DNA of 64,000 nucleotides. Source: Acidimicrobiia bacterium. Lineage in GTDB: Bacteria; Actinomycetota; Acidimicrobiia; Spongiisociales; UBA5794. How positions within the stretch are numbered: the first letter of the stretch is position 1; the number at the start of each line of letters is the position of its first letter. The translations under genes and the position numbers were made by a program. The notes under the pieces are model-generated. The model saw nothing but the letters and a program-made list of their open reading frames with translations. It did not search any database and had not been told where the DNA came from. Positions 1 to 8,764 of this stretch are shown here, one piece after another. The stretch spans positions 838,510 through 902,509 of the forward strand of contig JAWKJB010000001.1 in the NCBI GenBank assembly GCA_041393965.1, in the 5' to 3' direction.

Positions 1-849
1 GAGGTTTCGGGCGTTCGCTGCCCATTCGGCGTTGTTGAGGGCAAGGAAGCCGCCGATGTTGGCAAGCCCATCCTTTTTTGCCGACATCGTGGCGCCGTCG
101 CCGTACGAGAACATCTCCTTCGCGATGTCACGCGGCGTGCGGTCGGCGTAACCCTCCTCGCGCAGCTTGATGAACCACGCGTTCTCAGCGAAGCGACACG
201 CATCGAAGATCAGCGGCAAGGCATGCTCGTCGCACACCGCTCGAACCGCCCGGATGTTCTCCATCGAGACAGGCTGGCCCCCACCTGAGTTGTTCGTCAC
301 GGTCACCATCACCATCGGGATCCGGTCGACACCGACCTCGTCGATCGTGGCCCGCAGCGCTGCGACATCCATGTTCCCCTTGAACGGCAGGATCGCCGAC
401 GGGTTGCGCCCCTCGGCGACCACGAGATCCCGCGCCTCGGCTCCCCGGTACTCGACATTGGCCCGAGTCGTGTCGAAGTGGGTGTTGTTGGGGACCACAT
501 CGCCGGGATTGACCGCAACGGAGAACAGGATCTTCTCGGCGGCGCGGCCCTGATGGGTCGGAATCACATGGTCGAAGCCGGTGATGCCCTTTACGGCGGA
601 TTCGAAGCGGAAGAACGACCGGCTTCCTGCGTAGGACTCGTCACCGAGCATCATGCCCGCCCACTGCCGCGACGACATGGCGCCCGTGCCCGAGTCGGTG
701 AGCAGATCGATGATGACCTCATCTGCGTGGAGCCCGAACAGGTTGTAGCCGGACCGGATCAGCGCGGCTTCGCGTTGCTCGGCATTTGGGAGGTCGATCG
801 CCTGAACGGTGTGGATGCGGAACGGCTCGATGATCGTACGGGATTCCAT
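1..849 (-). CDS. tnaA: Tryptophanase (tryptophan indole-lyase), 3' end cut by window edge
   Basis: PLP enzyme that splits L-tryptophan into indole, pyruvate and ammonia; its close relative is tyrosine phenol-lyase. The 283 visible residues match the family closely: MESRTIIEPFRIH at the N-terminus, a TNNSGGGQPVSM segment, FDACRFAENAWF, and the SAKKDG motif (Lys at about 258-259) that carries the Schiff-base lysine. About 180 C-terminal residues lie outside the window. The ATG at 849 has no Shine-Dalgarno sequence but sits 6 nt after a TACCCT -10 box, which suggests a leaderless message. Tryptophanase and tyrosine phenol-lyase cannot be told apart with certainty from this part alone. Confidence 0.9.
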   Translation of the reverse strand, partial: MESRTIIEPFRIHTVQAIDLPNAEQREAALIRSGYNLFGLHADEVIIDLLTDSGTGAMSSRQWAGMMLGDESYAGSRSFFRFESAVKGITGFDHVIPTHQGRAAEKILFSVAVNPGDVVPNNTHFDTTRANVEYRGAEARDLVVAEGRNPSAILPFKGNMDVAALRATIDEVGVDRIPMVMVTVTNNSGGGQPVSMENIRAVRAVCDEHALPLIFDACRFAENAWFIKLREEGYADRTPRDIAKEMFSYGDGATMSAKKDGLANIGGFLALNNAEWAANARNL

Positions 850-855
850 AGGGGG

Positions 856-861
856 AGGGTA
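856..861 (-). promoter_or_regulatory. -10 box of tnaA, leaderless type
   Basis: TACCCT on the minus strand ends 6 nt before the ATG at 849. No ribosome binding site lies between them, so transcription probably begins at or next to the start codon. Confidence 0.45.
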
Positions 862-1080
862 CCGAGGCAACAAGTCAGAAGGCGGATGAGGGGGTGACTG
901 ATTACCGACGGTGAAAGCGAACGGCTTCCTCCTCGCTCGGATCCGTGGATCCTATGTCCGGTTCGGCCGGGGTGTCGACGGTGATGAGATCGCCAGGGAA
1001 TGATCCAGGATTGACACACGCATGACATACCGATTCCGTGAGCTGAAAAGATGGCTGGAGCCACCAAGGAGGGTCAAGCG

Positions 1081-2208
1081 ATGGCGCGACCATCGATCAG
1101 GTCCGACCGAATCCACCTATTCGTCGAACTGGCGGCGTTGGCCGTGGTGATGTCGCTCGCGGCTGCCTGTAGCTCCGAAGTGGGAGTGGATCCGCCAACG
1201 ACACTGCCGCAGCAGGCAACGACCACACCGAATGCTCCGTCGTCCACGACAACGACGATCCACTTAACCACAACGACGGAGGTTCCGAGCATGACCAGTC
1301 CGTTCGCTCTGGAACCGTACGCAGCGAATCCAATCATTCAGCAGCCAACAGAGACGGGCGGTTCGATGCTGCCCGCGGTCTTGTTGGTCGATGACCTCCT
1401 TCACATGTGGTTCACGCAGACCACCAGCTGGTCGACGGTCCCGACTGCGATCTACCACGCGACATCGATCGACGGTTTCGAGTGGGTCGTTGATCCTGCT
1501 CCCGCCCTCGAGGCGGACGGGTCGGGCTTCGATGCCTTTTCGGTTGCCGAGGGAAGAGTGATCCAGATCGATGGCGTGTGGATCATGTATTACAACGCCA
1601 GGGAGGAACCGGGTCCCGGCCCTGGACCAGCCATCGGAAGGGCGACGGCACCGAGTCCTGATGGACCGTGGAAGGCTGGACCGTCAGCGGTCGTTCGAAC
1701 CGGCAACGCGGCTGCGTGGGACTCCGGGTTTGTTTCTCCAGCGGCAGCGATCGCCTCAGAAGATGGGGTTCAGCTGTTCTACTCGGGCGGGACTGACTAC
1801 GCGACATTTGGGCCGACCGCCACCGGACTCGCACGCTCGGTCGACACGAAGGCCTTCACCAAGGAGAGCCGTCCGGTCATCGACCATGGGACAGGTTGGG
1901 ACGGCCACTACTCGTGGGAGGCGGCCGTCTTCCCCTTGGGGAACGGATTGGCAGCGTTCTATACGGGCGACCCAAAGGAGCTGACGGGAGAGGCGATCGG
2001 CTACGCATCGAGTAGCGACGGCGTCGTGTGGGCGAAGGCCACGAACAATCCGCTCCTGGAGCCTCGGGATCAGGAGTGGGCCTCGCTCGATGTTGTGGCG
2101 GGTTCTGTGGTCACGCTGCCCGATGGGCGGGTGTTGCTCTACTACTCGGGCACCAATGGCGGTCTGAGCTTCTCGATCGGTGTTGCAGAAGCCGTCCCTG
2201 TCGGGTAG
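1081..2208 (+). CDS. Secreted lipoprotein with five-bladed beta-propeller (glycosidase-like) fold
   Basis: Predicted exported lipoprotein of 375 residues. The start at 1081 is chosen because AAGGAGGG lies about 8 nt upstream. A signal peptide ends in the lipobox LAAAC and is followed by a Thr-rich linker. The body has repeated blade motifs (LHMWFT, WIMYYNA, QLFYSGG, AAFYTG, LLYYSG) typical of the GH43/GH32/GH130-like propeller superfamily. That fold often cleaves or binds polysaccharides, but I could not assign catalytic carboxylates or a substrate, so binding alone is possible. A TTGACA lies at 1011-1016 with only a weak -10 behind it. The gene converges with the regulator ending at 2225. 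Confidence 0.7.
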   Translation: MARPSIRSDRIHLFVELAALAVVMSLAAACSSEVGVDPPTTLPQQATTTPNAPSSTTTTIHLTTTTEVPSMTSPFALEPYAANPIIQQPTETGGSMLPAVLLVDDLLHMWFTQTTSWSTVPTAIYHATSIDGFEWVVDPAPALEADGSGFDAFSVAEGRVIQIDGVWIMYYNAREEPGPGPGPAIGRATAPSPDGPWKAGPSAVVRTGNAAAWDSGFVSPAAAIASEDGVQLFYSGGTDYATFGPTATGLARSVDTKAFTKESRPVIDHGTGWDGHYSWEAAVFPLGNGLAAFYTGDPKELTGEAIGYASSSDGVVWAKATNNPLLEPRDQEWASLDVVAGSVVTLPDGRVLLYYSGTNGGLSFSIGVAEAVPVG

Positions 2209-2224
2209 TCGACCTGACGGCGGG

Positions 2225-3913
2225 TCAAGCGGACACGCTCGTTTGACTGATCGCCCGATGCCGGAAACCAGCACCGGCCTGACTGAGGATCGAGGTCTCG
2301 AGGAGATGCGTTGCAAGCCACGCTGTCGCTTCCTCGGCCTCGTCGAACCAGCCGAGGGCAGACGCTGCTCTGGCAAGACCCTCGGTTGCGGACAGGTATG
2401 CCCGACCGTCGAGCGACACCACGGGAATGACAACCATTCGTTTTGGGGCGATCCGCCGGGCCCGACCAAACAGGCGATGTGCCGCGAGATGGTCGCCACG
2501 ACTGAGAGCCAGATACCCGGCAATCAAGACCGGGAAAACTGATTGGGCACGGCTAAACGCCGGACCCGTCGGATACCCCCATTCCCAACCACCGTCGTAG
2601 ACCATGGCCGCGATCTGCTTGCGGTGGAGCTCGGCTCCGTCGGCATCGCCGATCAACGCCCGACCGATGCCAAGCCATCCGTGAGCCTGCGCACGATGTA
2701 GCGGTGAGAAGTGCTCGGCAATCCCCTCGAGAAGCCCGGCACCGTCGGGATCGTCGCAGTCGACCATGAGGAGTCCCAATTCGAGGGTGTGCTGGGCATA
2801 CCACGCGCTGGTTTCGGAGTACTGGGACTGTGCTCGCCGAACATCGGCAACGGCTCCCACGGAATCGCCCATGTCAGCAAGCATCCTTGAGCGCATGACC
2901 AATGCCTGGTCCTGGGCTGACGGCCCCATCCCGGTGGCGCCAGTTGCGAGGAAGTCGTCAACATCGGACAGCGCCGATTCAAGGTCACCGTGGGACCAGG
3001 CAAGGAGTGCCGGAGCCAAGATGGCGAGAGGCAGCGGTGCATCAGGTTTTCGGCGCTTCACTTCGGTGAACGCCGCGCACGCAGCGACGACATCCCCATG
3101 GGAGGTCAGTTCATGGAATGCCCGCTGCCATTCCGTCAGATAGAAACCAGGTCGGATCGCCTCCAGCTCATCGATGAGAGCTGTGACTGCGCTGTCGCGG
3201 CCGGTCAGCCAGTACAAACCCATCAGATTGACTCTTGGCCAATACGCGTCGGGATGGTCGGCGACATACAGCTGGAGACGGTCGATGGCGCCCGCGGCGT
3301 CTCCCTTGAACGACGCGTGGGTCGCTTCGACGATCAGCCGTACGGCTTGGGAGGCTCCAGCGAGACAGTCCATCGCGGCCGCCAATTCAGCGTGTGCGAG
3401 GTCATGGTTCCCCATCCACATGTATGACCAGGCAAGGGGCGTGCGGGGGCCAGGACGAGACGGCTCACGCCGGCAGACCTCTTCGAGGACAGACATAGCT
3501 CTTCCGAACTGCATCTCGTCGATGAGGCCGGAAGCGACGCGGTACAGTCGCTCGGCTTCTGTGTCCCAGGGCCCGATGTCAGCGTCGCTGGCCTGCACGA
3601 GTTCGCAATGCCCGGCGAGTCGATAGCCGATGCCCCGGACGGTCTCGATGGTCACATCCGACCCCTCGAGCAGTTGTCGGAGCTGATAGATCCGCTGCCT
3701 GACATTCTGTTCACCTACGAAGCGATCGACCCAAACCCGGTCGAGGAGGTCTTGGTTCCGGCATACATGTGGAGCTGATCGGATCAACTCGGCGAGGACG
3801 CGAACGGCGGTAGGGGAGATGTCGACCGGTCCCGGATCAGGTGCTGAGTCATCAGCCCTGATCGTTGAGGTGTCAATGTCGAGGGTGAGGTTCCCGATGC
3901 GATAACGATCCAC
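2225..3913 (-). CDS. Winged-helix transcriptional regulator with TPR-like C-terminus
   Basis: Regulator of 562 residues. Residues 1-105 form an OmpR/PhoB-type winged helix: the beta-strand start DRYRIGNLTLD, the recognition region NVRQRIYQLRQLLE, and the wing ending IETVRGIGYRLAG. No receiver domain precedes it, so it is not a normal response regulator. The remaining 450 residues are Ala- and Leu-rich helical pairs (for example AERLYRVASGLIDEMQFGRAMSVLEE) that read as tetratricopeptide repeats, as in CadC-, HilA- or SARP-like regulators. The GTG start at 3913 follows GGGGAG by 4 nt. Target genes are unknown; it lies tail-to-tail with the lipoprotein gene and upstream of nothing obviously linked. 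Confidence 0.75.
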   Translation of the reverse strand: MDRYRIGNLTLDIDTSTIRADDSAPDPGPVDISPTAVRVLAELIRSAPHVCRNQDLLDRVWVDRFVGEQNVRQRIYQLRQLLEGSDVTIETVRGIGYRLAGHCELVQASDADIGPWDTEAERLYRVASGLIDEMQFGRAMSVLEEVCRREPSRPGPRTPLAWSYMWMGNHDLAHAELAAAMDCLAGASQAVRLIVEATHASFKGDAAGAIDRLQLYVADHPDAYWPRVNLMGLYWLTGRDSAVTALIDELEAIRPGFYLTEWQRAFHELTSHGDVVAACAAFTEVKRRKPDAPLPLAILAPALLAWSHGDLESALSDVDDFLATGATGMGPSAQDQALVMRSRMLADMGDSVGAVADVRRAQSQYSETSAWYAQHTLELGLLMVDCDDPDGAGLLEGIAEHFSPLHRAQAHGWLGIGRALIGDADGAELHRKQIAAMVYDGGWEWGYPTGPAFSRAQSVFPVLIAGYLALSRGDHLAAHRLFGRARRIAPKRMVVIPVVSLDGRAYLSATEGLARAASALGWFDEAEEATAWLATHLLETSILSQAGAGFRHRAISQTSVSA

Positions 3914-3972
3914 GGTACTCCCCGGATGTCGAGCAACAGGTGTCGCCAGAGAACCCTACCTGCAAGGACGGC

Positions 3973-5709
3973 TCATGGGGGTGTCGTCACCGTCGTGGTG
4001 GTCGCCGCCGTGGTCGTAGTCGTGCCGGGCCCGGTCGTGGTCGTGGTGGTGCCGGGACGCGTGGTGGTCGTCGTGCTCTGCGTCTTGGACCGGTAGGACC
4101 AGGTCCAGCTCTGTTTCGTGACCGAGCCGTCCGGGTGCGTCATCACTCGGGTGATGGTGTTGCCGCTGCGCTCGGATTCGCAGGTCCTCCCCCCGTTGTT
4201 GCCATAGAAGGTGACCGTGATCGAACTCGGCGTGTAGCTCGTCTCGATGTAGATCACCGACGCCGAGTCGTTGCGGAAGATGACATCGGGCATGGGATAG
4301 CCGAGGGTCGCTTCGCGTACATAGGGGTAGCGGGAGAAGTAGAGACTGTGCGGCTGGTGGAAGACATCCTCGTAGCAGCCGAAGAACACCGCGTTGTAGA
4401 AGGTGGTCGCGAACTGGCTGGTCCCGCCGCCGACATTGACCGGGCTGTCGCAGCACACGACCTCGCCGCCAATGATTGCCCCGGCACGCCGATAGCCCTC
4501 GGCGGTGGTGCGCTTCCCCGCAGTCTCGTTGATCGAGAAGGTCTCGCCCGGCATCACCCAATGCCCGTCGATCTCATCGGCGAGCAGCTGGATGTTGACG
4601 ACGCGGTTCTCGCAGCACGGATGCCTCGTCGTGAAGGTCGACACTTCCCCGAACGGCCCCATGGCCTCGGCAGCTTCGGTGGTGAGGTTCGGCAACGCCC
4701 CAACCTTCATCGGGATGGTGCCGGATCGCCTTCCGCGGGCGGCCGCATCGACGACATCGGGGATCGCGTCGAGGTCGATGGTGCGACCATTACGGGACGG
4801 CACGACCGAGATCTCCTTGGTCTGCTCGTCGAACCGGAATGACGCGTCCTGTGCGGGCACCTCGAACGCGGCTGCCTGGCTGGCAGCGATCGCTCCGATG
4901 ACCTCGCGATCGAGATACGGCACAACCGTCGGAGGCGAGTTCGTGACGATCTGGCTCCGAAGGGCGGAGGTGAGCCCGGCAGGGGAAAACACCAGCGCCG
5001 CGGTCTCCCCTTCGGGGCGCAATACGATCGGTTTCGACACGAGGGTCGTGGCGAGCGCCACGGCCGCGTCCACATCATCGCCTGTGACCGACGGCTCGAT
5101 GTCGACAAGCGGCAACTCCACCGAATCCCGGTCTTCGGTGGATGCGGCTGCGAGTATCAGCATCGATGCTGCGTCGTGGTCGATCCGCGTTCCTGGTTGG
5201 GGATATTCGGGTGCCGGGGAACCGTTGTCGATGATCACGGCACCGTCATAGGCGGGATGATCGATCACGGTGCGGTCCCATCTCGTCATGAGCGCGTTGA
5301 GCGCGTCAGCGTCGATCGTCGGTTCGATGGACAGCTCGACCCGGCTGAACCGGCTGCCGATCCACCGACCGAAGTTCACGAACCCGTTCGATGACCGGCG
5401 AACTGCGAGCGCCTTGGTCACGATTGCGGACTCATCGATGCCGAAGGAAATGTCGTGTGGATCGACAGTCAGGGTGGTTCCCTCAACGATCACCTCGACG
5501 GGTTGTGAGGCGAGCTGTTCTTCGTAGGCTGCGATCGCCGCTTCGGCCTCGGGACGCGACATCCGGCTCAGGTCGATGTGTTCGGCGCTGACCCCGTGGC
5601 TCACCCGATCGTCGGCAAGGATCTCGTCGGACGCATACAGGCCGACCACGACGAGGATGACCAACACCGGGAGTGCGATCGCAGCAATCGTGATGTAGCG
5701 ACGCACCAT
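3973..5709 (-). CDS. VanW-family cell-wall protein with peptidoglycan-binding-like domain
   Basis: Membrane-anchored extracellular protein of 578 residues. It has one N-terminal transmembrane segment (residues 6-28), then two repeats resembling the PG_binding_4 domain (for example VEVIVEGTTLTVDPHDISFGI). The VanW domain covers about residues 350-500 with the characteristic VVNIQLLADEIDG, PGETFSINE, VNVGGGTSQFATTFYNAVF and YPYVREATLGYP blocks. The C-terminus is a 40-residue Thr/Pro tail of the kind used as a wall spacer. VanW proteins occur beside glycopeptide-resistance genes in some species, but the family is widespread and its biochemical role is not settled; no vanHAX genes are nearby. The ATG follows AGGGG. 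Confidence 0.88.
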   Translation of the reverse strand: MVRRYITIAAIALPVLVILVVVGLYASDEILADDRVSHGVSAEHIDLSRMSRPEAEAAIAAYEEQLASQPVEVIVEGTTLTVDPHDISFGIDESAIVTKALAVRRSSNGFVNFGRWIGSRFSRVELSIEPTIDADALNALMTRWDRTVIDHPAYDGAVIIDNGSPAPEYPQPGTRIDHDAASMLILAAASTEDRDSVELPLVDIEPSVTGDDVDAAVALATTLVSKPIVLRPEGETAALVFSPAGLTSALRSQIVTNSPPTVVPYLDREVIGAIAASQAAAFEVPAQDASFRFDEQTKEISVVPSRNGRTIDLDAIPDVVDAAARGRRSGTIPMKVGALPNLTTEAAEAMGPFGEVSTFTTRHPCCENRVVNIQLLADEIDGHWVMPGETFSINETAGKRTTAEGYRRAGAIIGGEVVCCDSPVNVGGGTSQFATTFYNAVFFGCYEDVFHQPHSLYFSRYPYVREATLGYPMPDVIFRNDSASVIYIETSYTPSSITVTFYGNNGGRTCESERSGNTITRVMTHPDGSVTKQSWTWSYRSKTQSTTTTTRPGTTTTTTGPGTTTTTAATTTTVTTPP

Positions 5710-5808
5710 CCACCCCTGACCGGTCGTTCCGTGCGGTCCGCAGATTCTATGGGTTGAGCACGGTTAGCCAAGGAGATCGTCGAGAGACGGATCGAGACCG
5801 ATGTCGCC

Positions 5809-6528
5809 TCAGCCGACGGCGGCCCGCACGATCAGGACGGTGGCTGCAACGCCCGAAACGATGAGGATGCCACGCCGAACGGTGGCTTCGGGTACCCGGT
5901 CGTTGATCCCCGACGACAGCCAGAGGCCTGCGAGCGCCGCAGGCAGGAGCACTGCCGCGACACGCACATCGGTCATCGTGATATTCCCACTCACCCAGCG
6001 GAAGAACACCGAGGTCACCGACCCGAAGAAGAACACGACCGCAAGGGTCGCCCGAATCGTGTCTGATTCGTCCCGGGCGTACAGCAACGCAACCGGTGGA
6101 CCGCCGATGGAGGCAACGACTCCCGTGATACCCGAGATGGTCCCCCCTGCGAGCTTGGCGGCGGTCGTCCTCGCGATGTGATAACCCGTTCCGACGACCA
6201 CGACCGCACCGAGGACGATGAGCCCGATGATCGTGTCGAGCATCCTTTCGGTTGCGATCCCGAGGAGGAAGACACCGAGCAGTGCTCCGGGAAGCCGCCC
6301 GACGATGATCCACCCTGCACCGCGGAGTTCAGCCGCCCTCCATTCGCGCATCGCCATCGCGACCGTGAGCGGCAGCGCGATCAGGAGTTGGGGGACCGGG
6401 GCGAGGTCTGGGTGGAGGAGGGACAGGATCGGGACAGCAGCCATCCCGAAGCCGACCCCGACCATCCCCTGGACCGTCGCTGCTGCGGCGGTGACGGCGA
6501 GCGCGACGGCCCAGATGAGAATCGACAT
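5809..6528 (-). CDS. TauE/SafE-family sulfite/anion exporter
   Basis: Integral membrane protein of 239 residues with about eight hydrophobic segments. It carries the family pattern of an early Gly-rich motif (GMVGVGFGMAAVPIL) and the mid-protein GGTISGITGVVASIGGPP block repeated across the two halves. Members export sulfite, sulfoacetate or related small anions. The substrate here is unknown, though the ComB-like gene at 33,250 shows that sulfonate chemistry occurs in this genome. The length is typical for the family. Confidence 0.8.
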   Translation of the reverse strand: MSILIWAVALAVTAAAATVQGMVGVGFGMAAVPILSLLHPDLAPVPQLLIALPLTVAMAMREWRAAELRGAGWIIVGRLPGALLGVFLLGIATERMLDTIIGLIVLGAVVVVGTGYHIARTTAAKLAGGTISGITGVVASIGGPPVALLYARDESDTIRATLAVVFFFGSVTSVFFRWVSGNITMTDVRVAAVLLPAALAGLWLSSGINDRVPEATVRRGILIVSGVAATVLIVRAAVG

Positions 6529-6609
6529 CGTTGGATTGTCGCACGGCGCCGGCGCGACCCGGAATCCGTCCCTGCGCCGCGATCTCGGCTCAGGAGGAAC
6601 TCATCGAGC

Positions 6610-6924
6610 TCACAGGTGCTTGTCGTCGGTCATGAGTTCCCAGAATTCGATGCGGGAATCGATGACGAGTTCGTTGAGATCGGTTGACAGGTCGCCGAGA
6701 TCGGCGCGGATGCGATCCTCTCGGTATGGGGTCCTGAGCGACGGGTCGGTCCATTCCATGACCACGGTGTTCTTGTCGCCCGGTGTTGTGCCCGAGTTGA
6801 AGTAGACCCTGCTCGCGGACCGAGAGCCTGCTTCCTCGTACGCGTTCCCGATCCTGTCGATGAGGGTTGCGGCCTTGCGAGCCTGTCCGGGCTCGATGTC
6901 ATAGATGCGCCGAACGAGATACAC
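6610..6924 (-). CDS. Small cytoplasmic protein, dimeric alpha-beta-barrel-like, unknown function
   Basis: A 104-residue soluble protein. The alternating pattern MYLVRRIYDIEPGQ, a long helix, VVMEWTDPSLRTPY and IEFWEL suggests a dimeric ferredoxin-like (ABM/NIPSNAP-type) barrel, but no catalytic residues are recognisable. The GTG start at 6924 is well supported by AGGAGG 8 nt upstream. It stands alone between TauE and the cysteine-desulfurase-like gene on the same strand. Confidence 0.6.
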   Translation of the reverse strand: MYLVRRIYDIEPGQARKAATLIDRIGNAYEEAGSRSASRVYFNSGTTPGDKNTVVMEWTDPSLRTPYREDRIRADLGDLSTDLNELVIDSRIEFWELMTDDKHL

Positions 6925-7026
6925 AATGACTCCTCCTGCTGTGGCGGGTTGACCTGAGGTCCTGAAGTTAGTGTCCTACCTGGTCGCCATCGCAATGAGA
7001 CCGTGGCGCCCTGCTTTGTCGTCGGA

Positions 7027-8241
7027 TCAAGGATGAAGCTCGGCGATTCCCTTGATGGCCCGGTCGACCTCGTCGAGGGTGTTGTAGTGCACGAACCCGA
7101 CACGGACAAGGCCATCGGGTCTTTCGAGACGCTTCATGACCTCATAGGCGTAGTAGTCGCCCGACCACACGAAGATGCCCTGTTCGCCGAGCGATTGCGC
7201 AACGGCGTCGGGACCCACGCCCTCGATGTCGATGGCAAAGGTAGGCGTACGCGCCCCGGTTCCGGTGTGGCCGAACAGGGTCACGGACGGCATCTGCGAG
7301 ATCCCGGCGAGGAACCGCGACGCGAGACCCGCCTCGTGGGCGCTGATGCTGCGAAAGGCGTCCACGATCCGGTCGCGGCGTGAAGGACCGTTCCCGTGTG
7401 AGGCGATGTAGTCGACCGCCGCGGTGACGCCGGCGAGGGACTCGAACGACTGCGTACCCGTTTCCCACCGGTCCGGTGCCGTATCGGGGGAAGGCCGCAA
7501 CTTGAACGGGGCGATGGCCTCGAGGTGTTCCTGTTTCCCGAACATGATCCCGGTATGGGGCCCGAACCACTTGTACGCCGAACAGGCGAGGAAGTCCGCT
7601 CCCGACGCGGCGACATCGATGACCCCGTGGGGGGCATAGTGCACAGCATCCACATAGGTCAGGGCTCCTACGGCGTGTGCCATGTCGACGATCTCGGTGA
7701 CCGGTGTGACTGTTCCGGTGGCGTTCGAGGCATGGGTGAATGCCACGAGCGCCGTGTTGCGGTCGATGGCGCCACGAAGCGAGTCGACATCGAGGCTGCA
7801 TCCGTTGCCGGGATCGAAGTCGGCGAAGCGGACCTCCGCGCCGACCGACGCCGCGGCTTGGAGCCACGGTGCGACATTGGCGTCGTGATCGAGCCTCGTG
7901 ACCACGATGTTGGTGCCCGTCGGCCAGGTCCGCGCCAACGCTCGGGACATGGCGTAGGTGAGCGATGTCATGTTCTGGCCGAAGACCACCTCGCTGGGTC
8001 GACAGCCGAGCAGATCCGCCACAGCGTCCCTCGCTGCGCCGACCAGCGCGTCGGTCTCGACCGATGACACGAAGGCGCCGTGGAGGTTCGCGCCCCCGCG
8101 CTGCATGTGGTTCGCCATGGCAGCGATCACGGATCCGTGGACCTGCGTTCCTCCGGGTCCGTCGAGGTACGCGGCGACCCGGCCGTTCACTTCGCGGGCA
8201 AGTGCAGGGAAGCCGCTCCTCGTCTGTTCGATGTCGATCAT
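7027..8241 (-). CDS. Cysteine desulfurase-like class V aminotransferase
   Basis: PLP enzyme of 404 residues. Key sites are the substrate-loop region YLDGPGGTQVHGSV, the SLTYAMSRAL and THASNATGTVTPV blocks, the DAVHYAPHG motif and the PLP lysine in ACSAYKWFGPHTG. It resembles the branch annotated as cysteine desulfurase-like (VC1184 family) more than IscS/SufS; no suf or isc genes adjoin it, so its sulfur acceptor is unknown. The start at 8241 is preferred over an upstream one because GGAG lies 5-8 nt before it and homology begins there. It is transcribed divergently from the cytochrome gene at 8339. Confidence 0.85.
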   Translation of the reverse strand: MIDIEQTRSGFPALAREVNGRVAAYLDGPGGTQVHGSVIAAMANHMQRGGANLHGAFVSSVETDALVGAARDAVADLLGCRPSEVVFGQNMTSLTYAMSRALARTWPTGTNIVVTRLDHDANVAPWLQAAASVGAEVRFADFDPGNGCSLDVDSLRGAIDRNTALVAFTHASNATGTVTPVTEIVDMAHAVGALTYVDAVHYAPHGVIDVAASGADFLACSAYKWFGPHTGIMFGKQEHLEAIAPFKLRPSPDTAPDRWETGTQSFESLAGVTAAVDYIASHGNGPSRRDRIVDAFRSISAHEAGLASRFLAGISQMPSVTLFGHTGTGARTPTFAIDIEGVGPDAVAQSLGEQGIFVWSGDYYAYEVMKRLERPDGLVRVGFVHYNTLDEVDRAIKGIAELHP

Positions 8242-8323
8242 CGCCACTCCAGGCGGAAGACGGTAGCGCCACGAGGTGTGGCAACGCGGGGTGATGATCG
8301 CGGCATGGTCGTCGTTGGACTTG

Positions 8324-8329
8324 TAGCAT
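8324..8329 (+). promoter_or_regulatory. -10 box of the cytochrome c gene
   Basis: TAGCAT ends 9 nt before the ATG at 8339, with no Shine-Dalgarno sequence between. Confidence 0.4.
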
Positions 8330-8338
8330 CGCTCGGCG

Positions 8339-8764
8339 ATGCGGAGTCTGTACATTGTTGTGGGTGTTCTCGCCTTTGCCATGGTGGCGGGCTGTGGCGG
8401 TGACAGCTCGAACGACACTCCCCTCAAACAGGGGAGGGAGGTCTACGGGAATATCTGCTCCGCGTGTCACGGTTCGACCGGTCAGGGAGGAATCGGGCCC
8501 TCCCTCAGCGCCGTCACCGAGACTTTCCCGTCGTGTGACGACCACATCGAGTGGGTGACGCTCGGCTCCGAGGAGTGGAAGCTCGTCCACGGCGACACCT
8601 ACGGCGCCAACGACGCACCGATCGAAGATGTGATGCCCGGCCAAGGCGGAACCCTCACCGCTGCCCAGATCGCCGCCGTTGCGGCATACGAGCGGGTCTT
8701 CTACGGAAACGCGGACGAGGCGATCACGCTCGATGCATGCGGCGTGGAGACTTCGTCAGGCTGA
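8339..8764 (+). CDS. Cytochrome c lipoprotein, mono-heme
   Basis: Exported, lipid-anchored c-type cytochrome of 141 residues. The signal peptide ends in lipobox MVAGC and a single heme motif CSACH follows at about residue 40 in the context GREVYGNICSACHGSTGQGG. A Met-containing stretch (DVMPGQGG) supplies the likely second axial ligand. It probably shuttles electrons outside the membrane. The gene overlaps the 3' end of the oppositely oriented oxidase-like membrane gene by 9 nt, so the two stop codons interlock. Confidence 0.88.
   Translation: MRSLYIVVGVLAFAMVAGCGGDSSNDTPLKQGREVYGNICSACHGSTGQGGIGPSLSAVTETFPSCDDHIEWVTLGSEEWKLVHGDTYGANDAPIEDVMPGQGGTLTAAQIAAVAAYERVFYGNADEAITLDACGVETSSG

Noticed and set aside
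1011..1016. TTGACA as the promoter of the propeller lipoprotein
   Set aside because: It is an exact -35 match, but I see no acceptable -10 at 16-18 bp, so I do not list it as a promoter.
3976..4090. The GT-rich tract at the end of the VanW gene as a microsatellite or regulatory repeat
   Set aside because: It encodes the Thr/Pro wall-spacer tail in frame, which explains the repeat.
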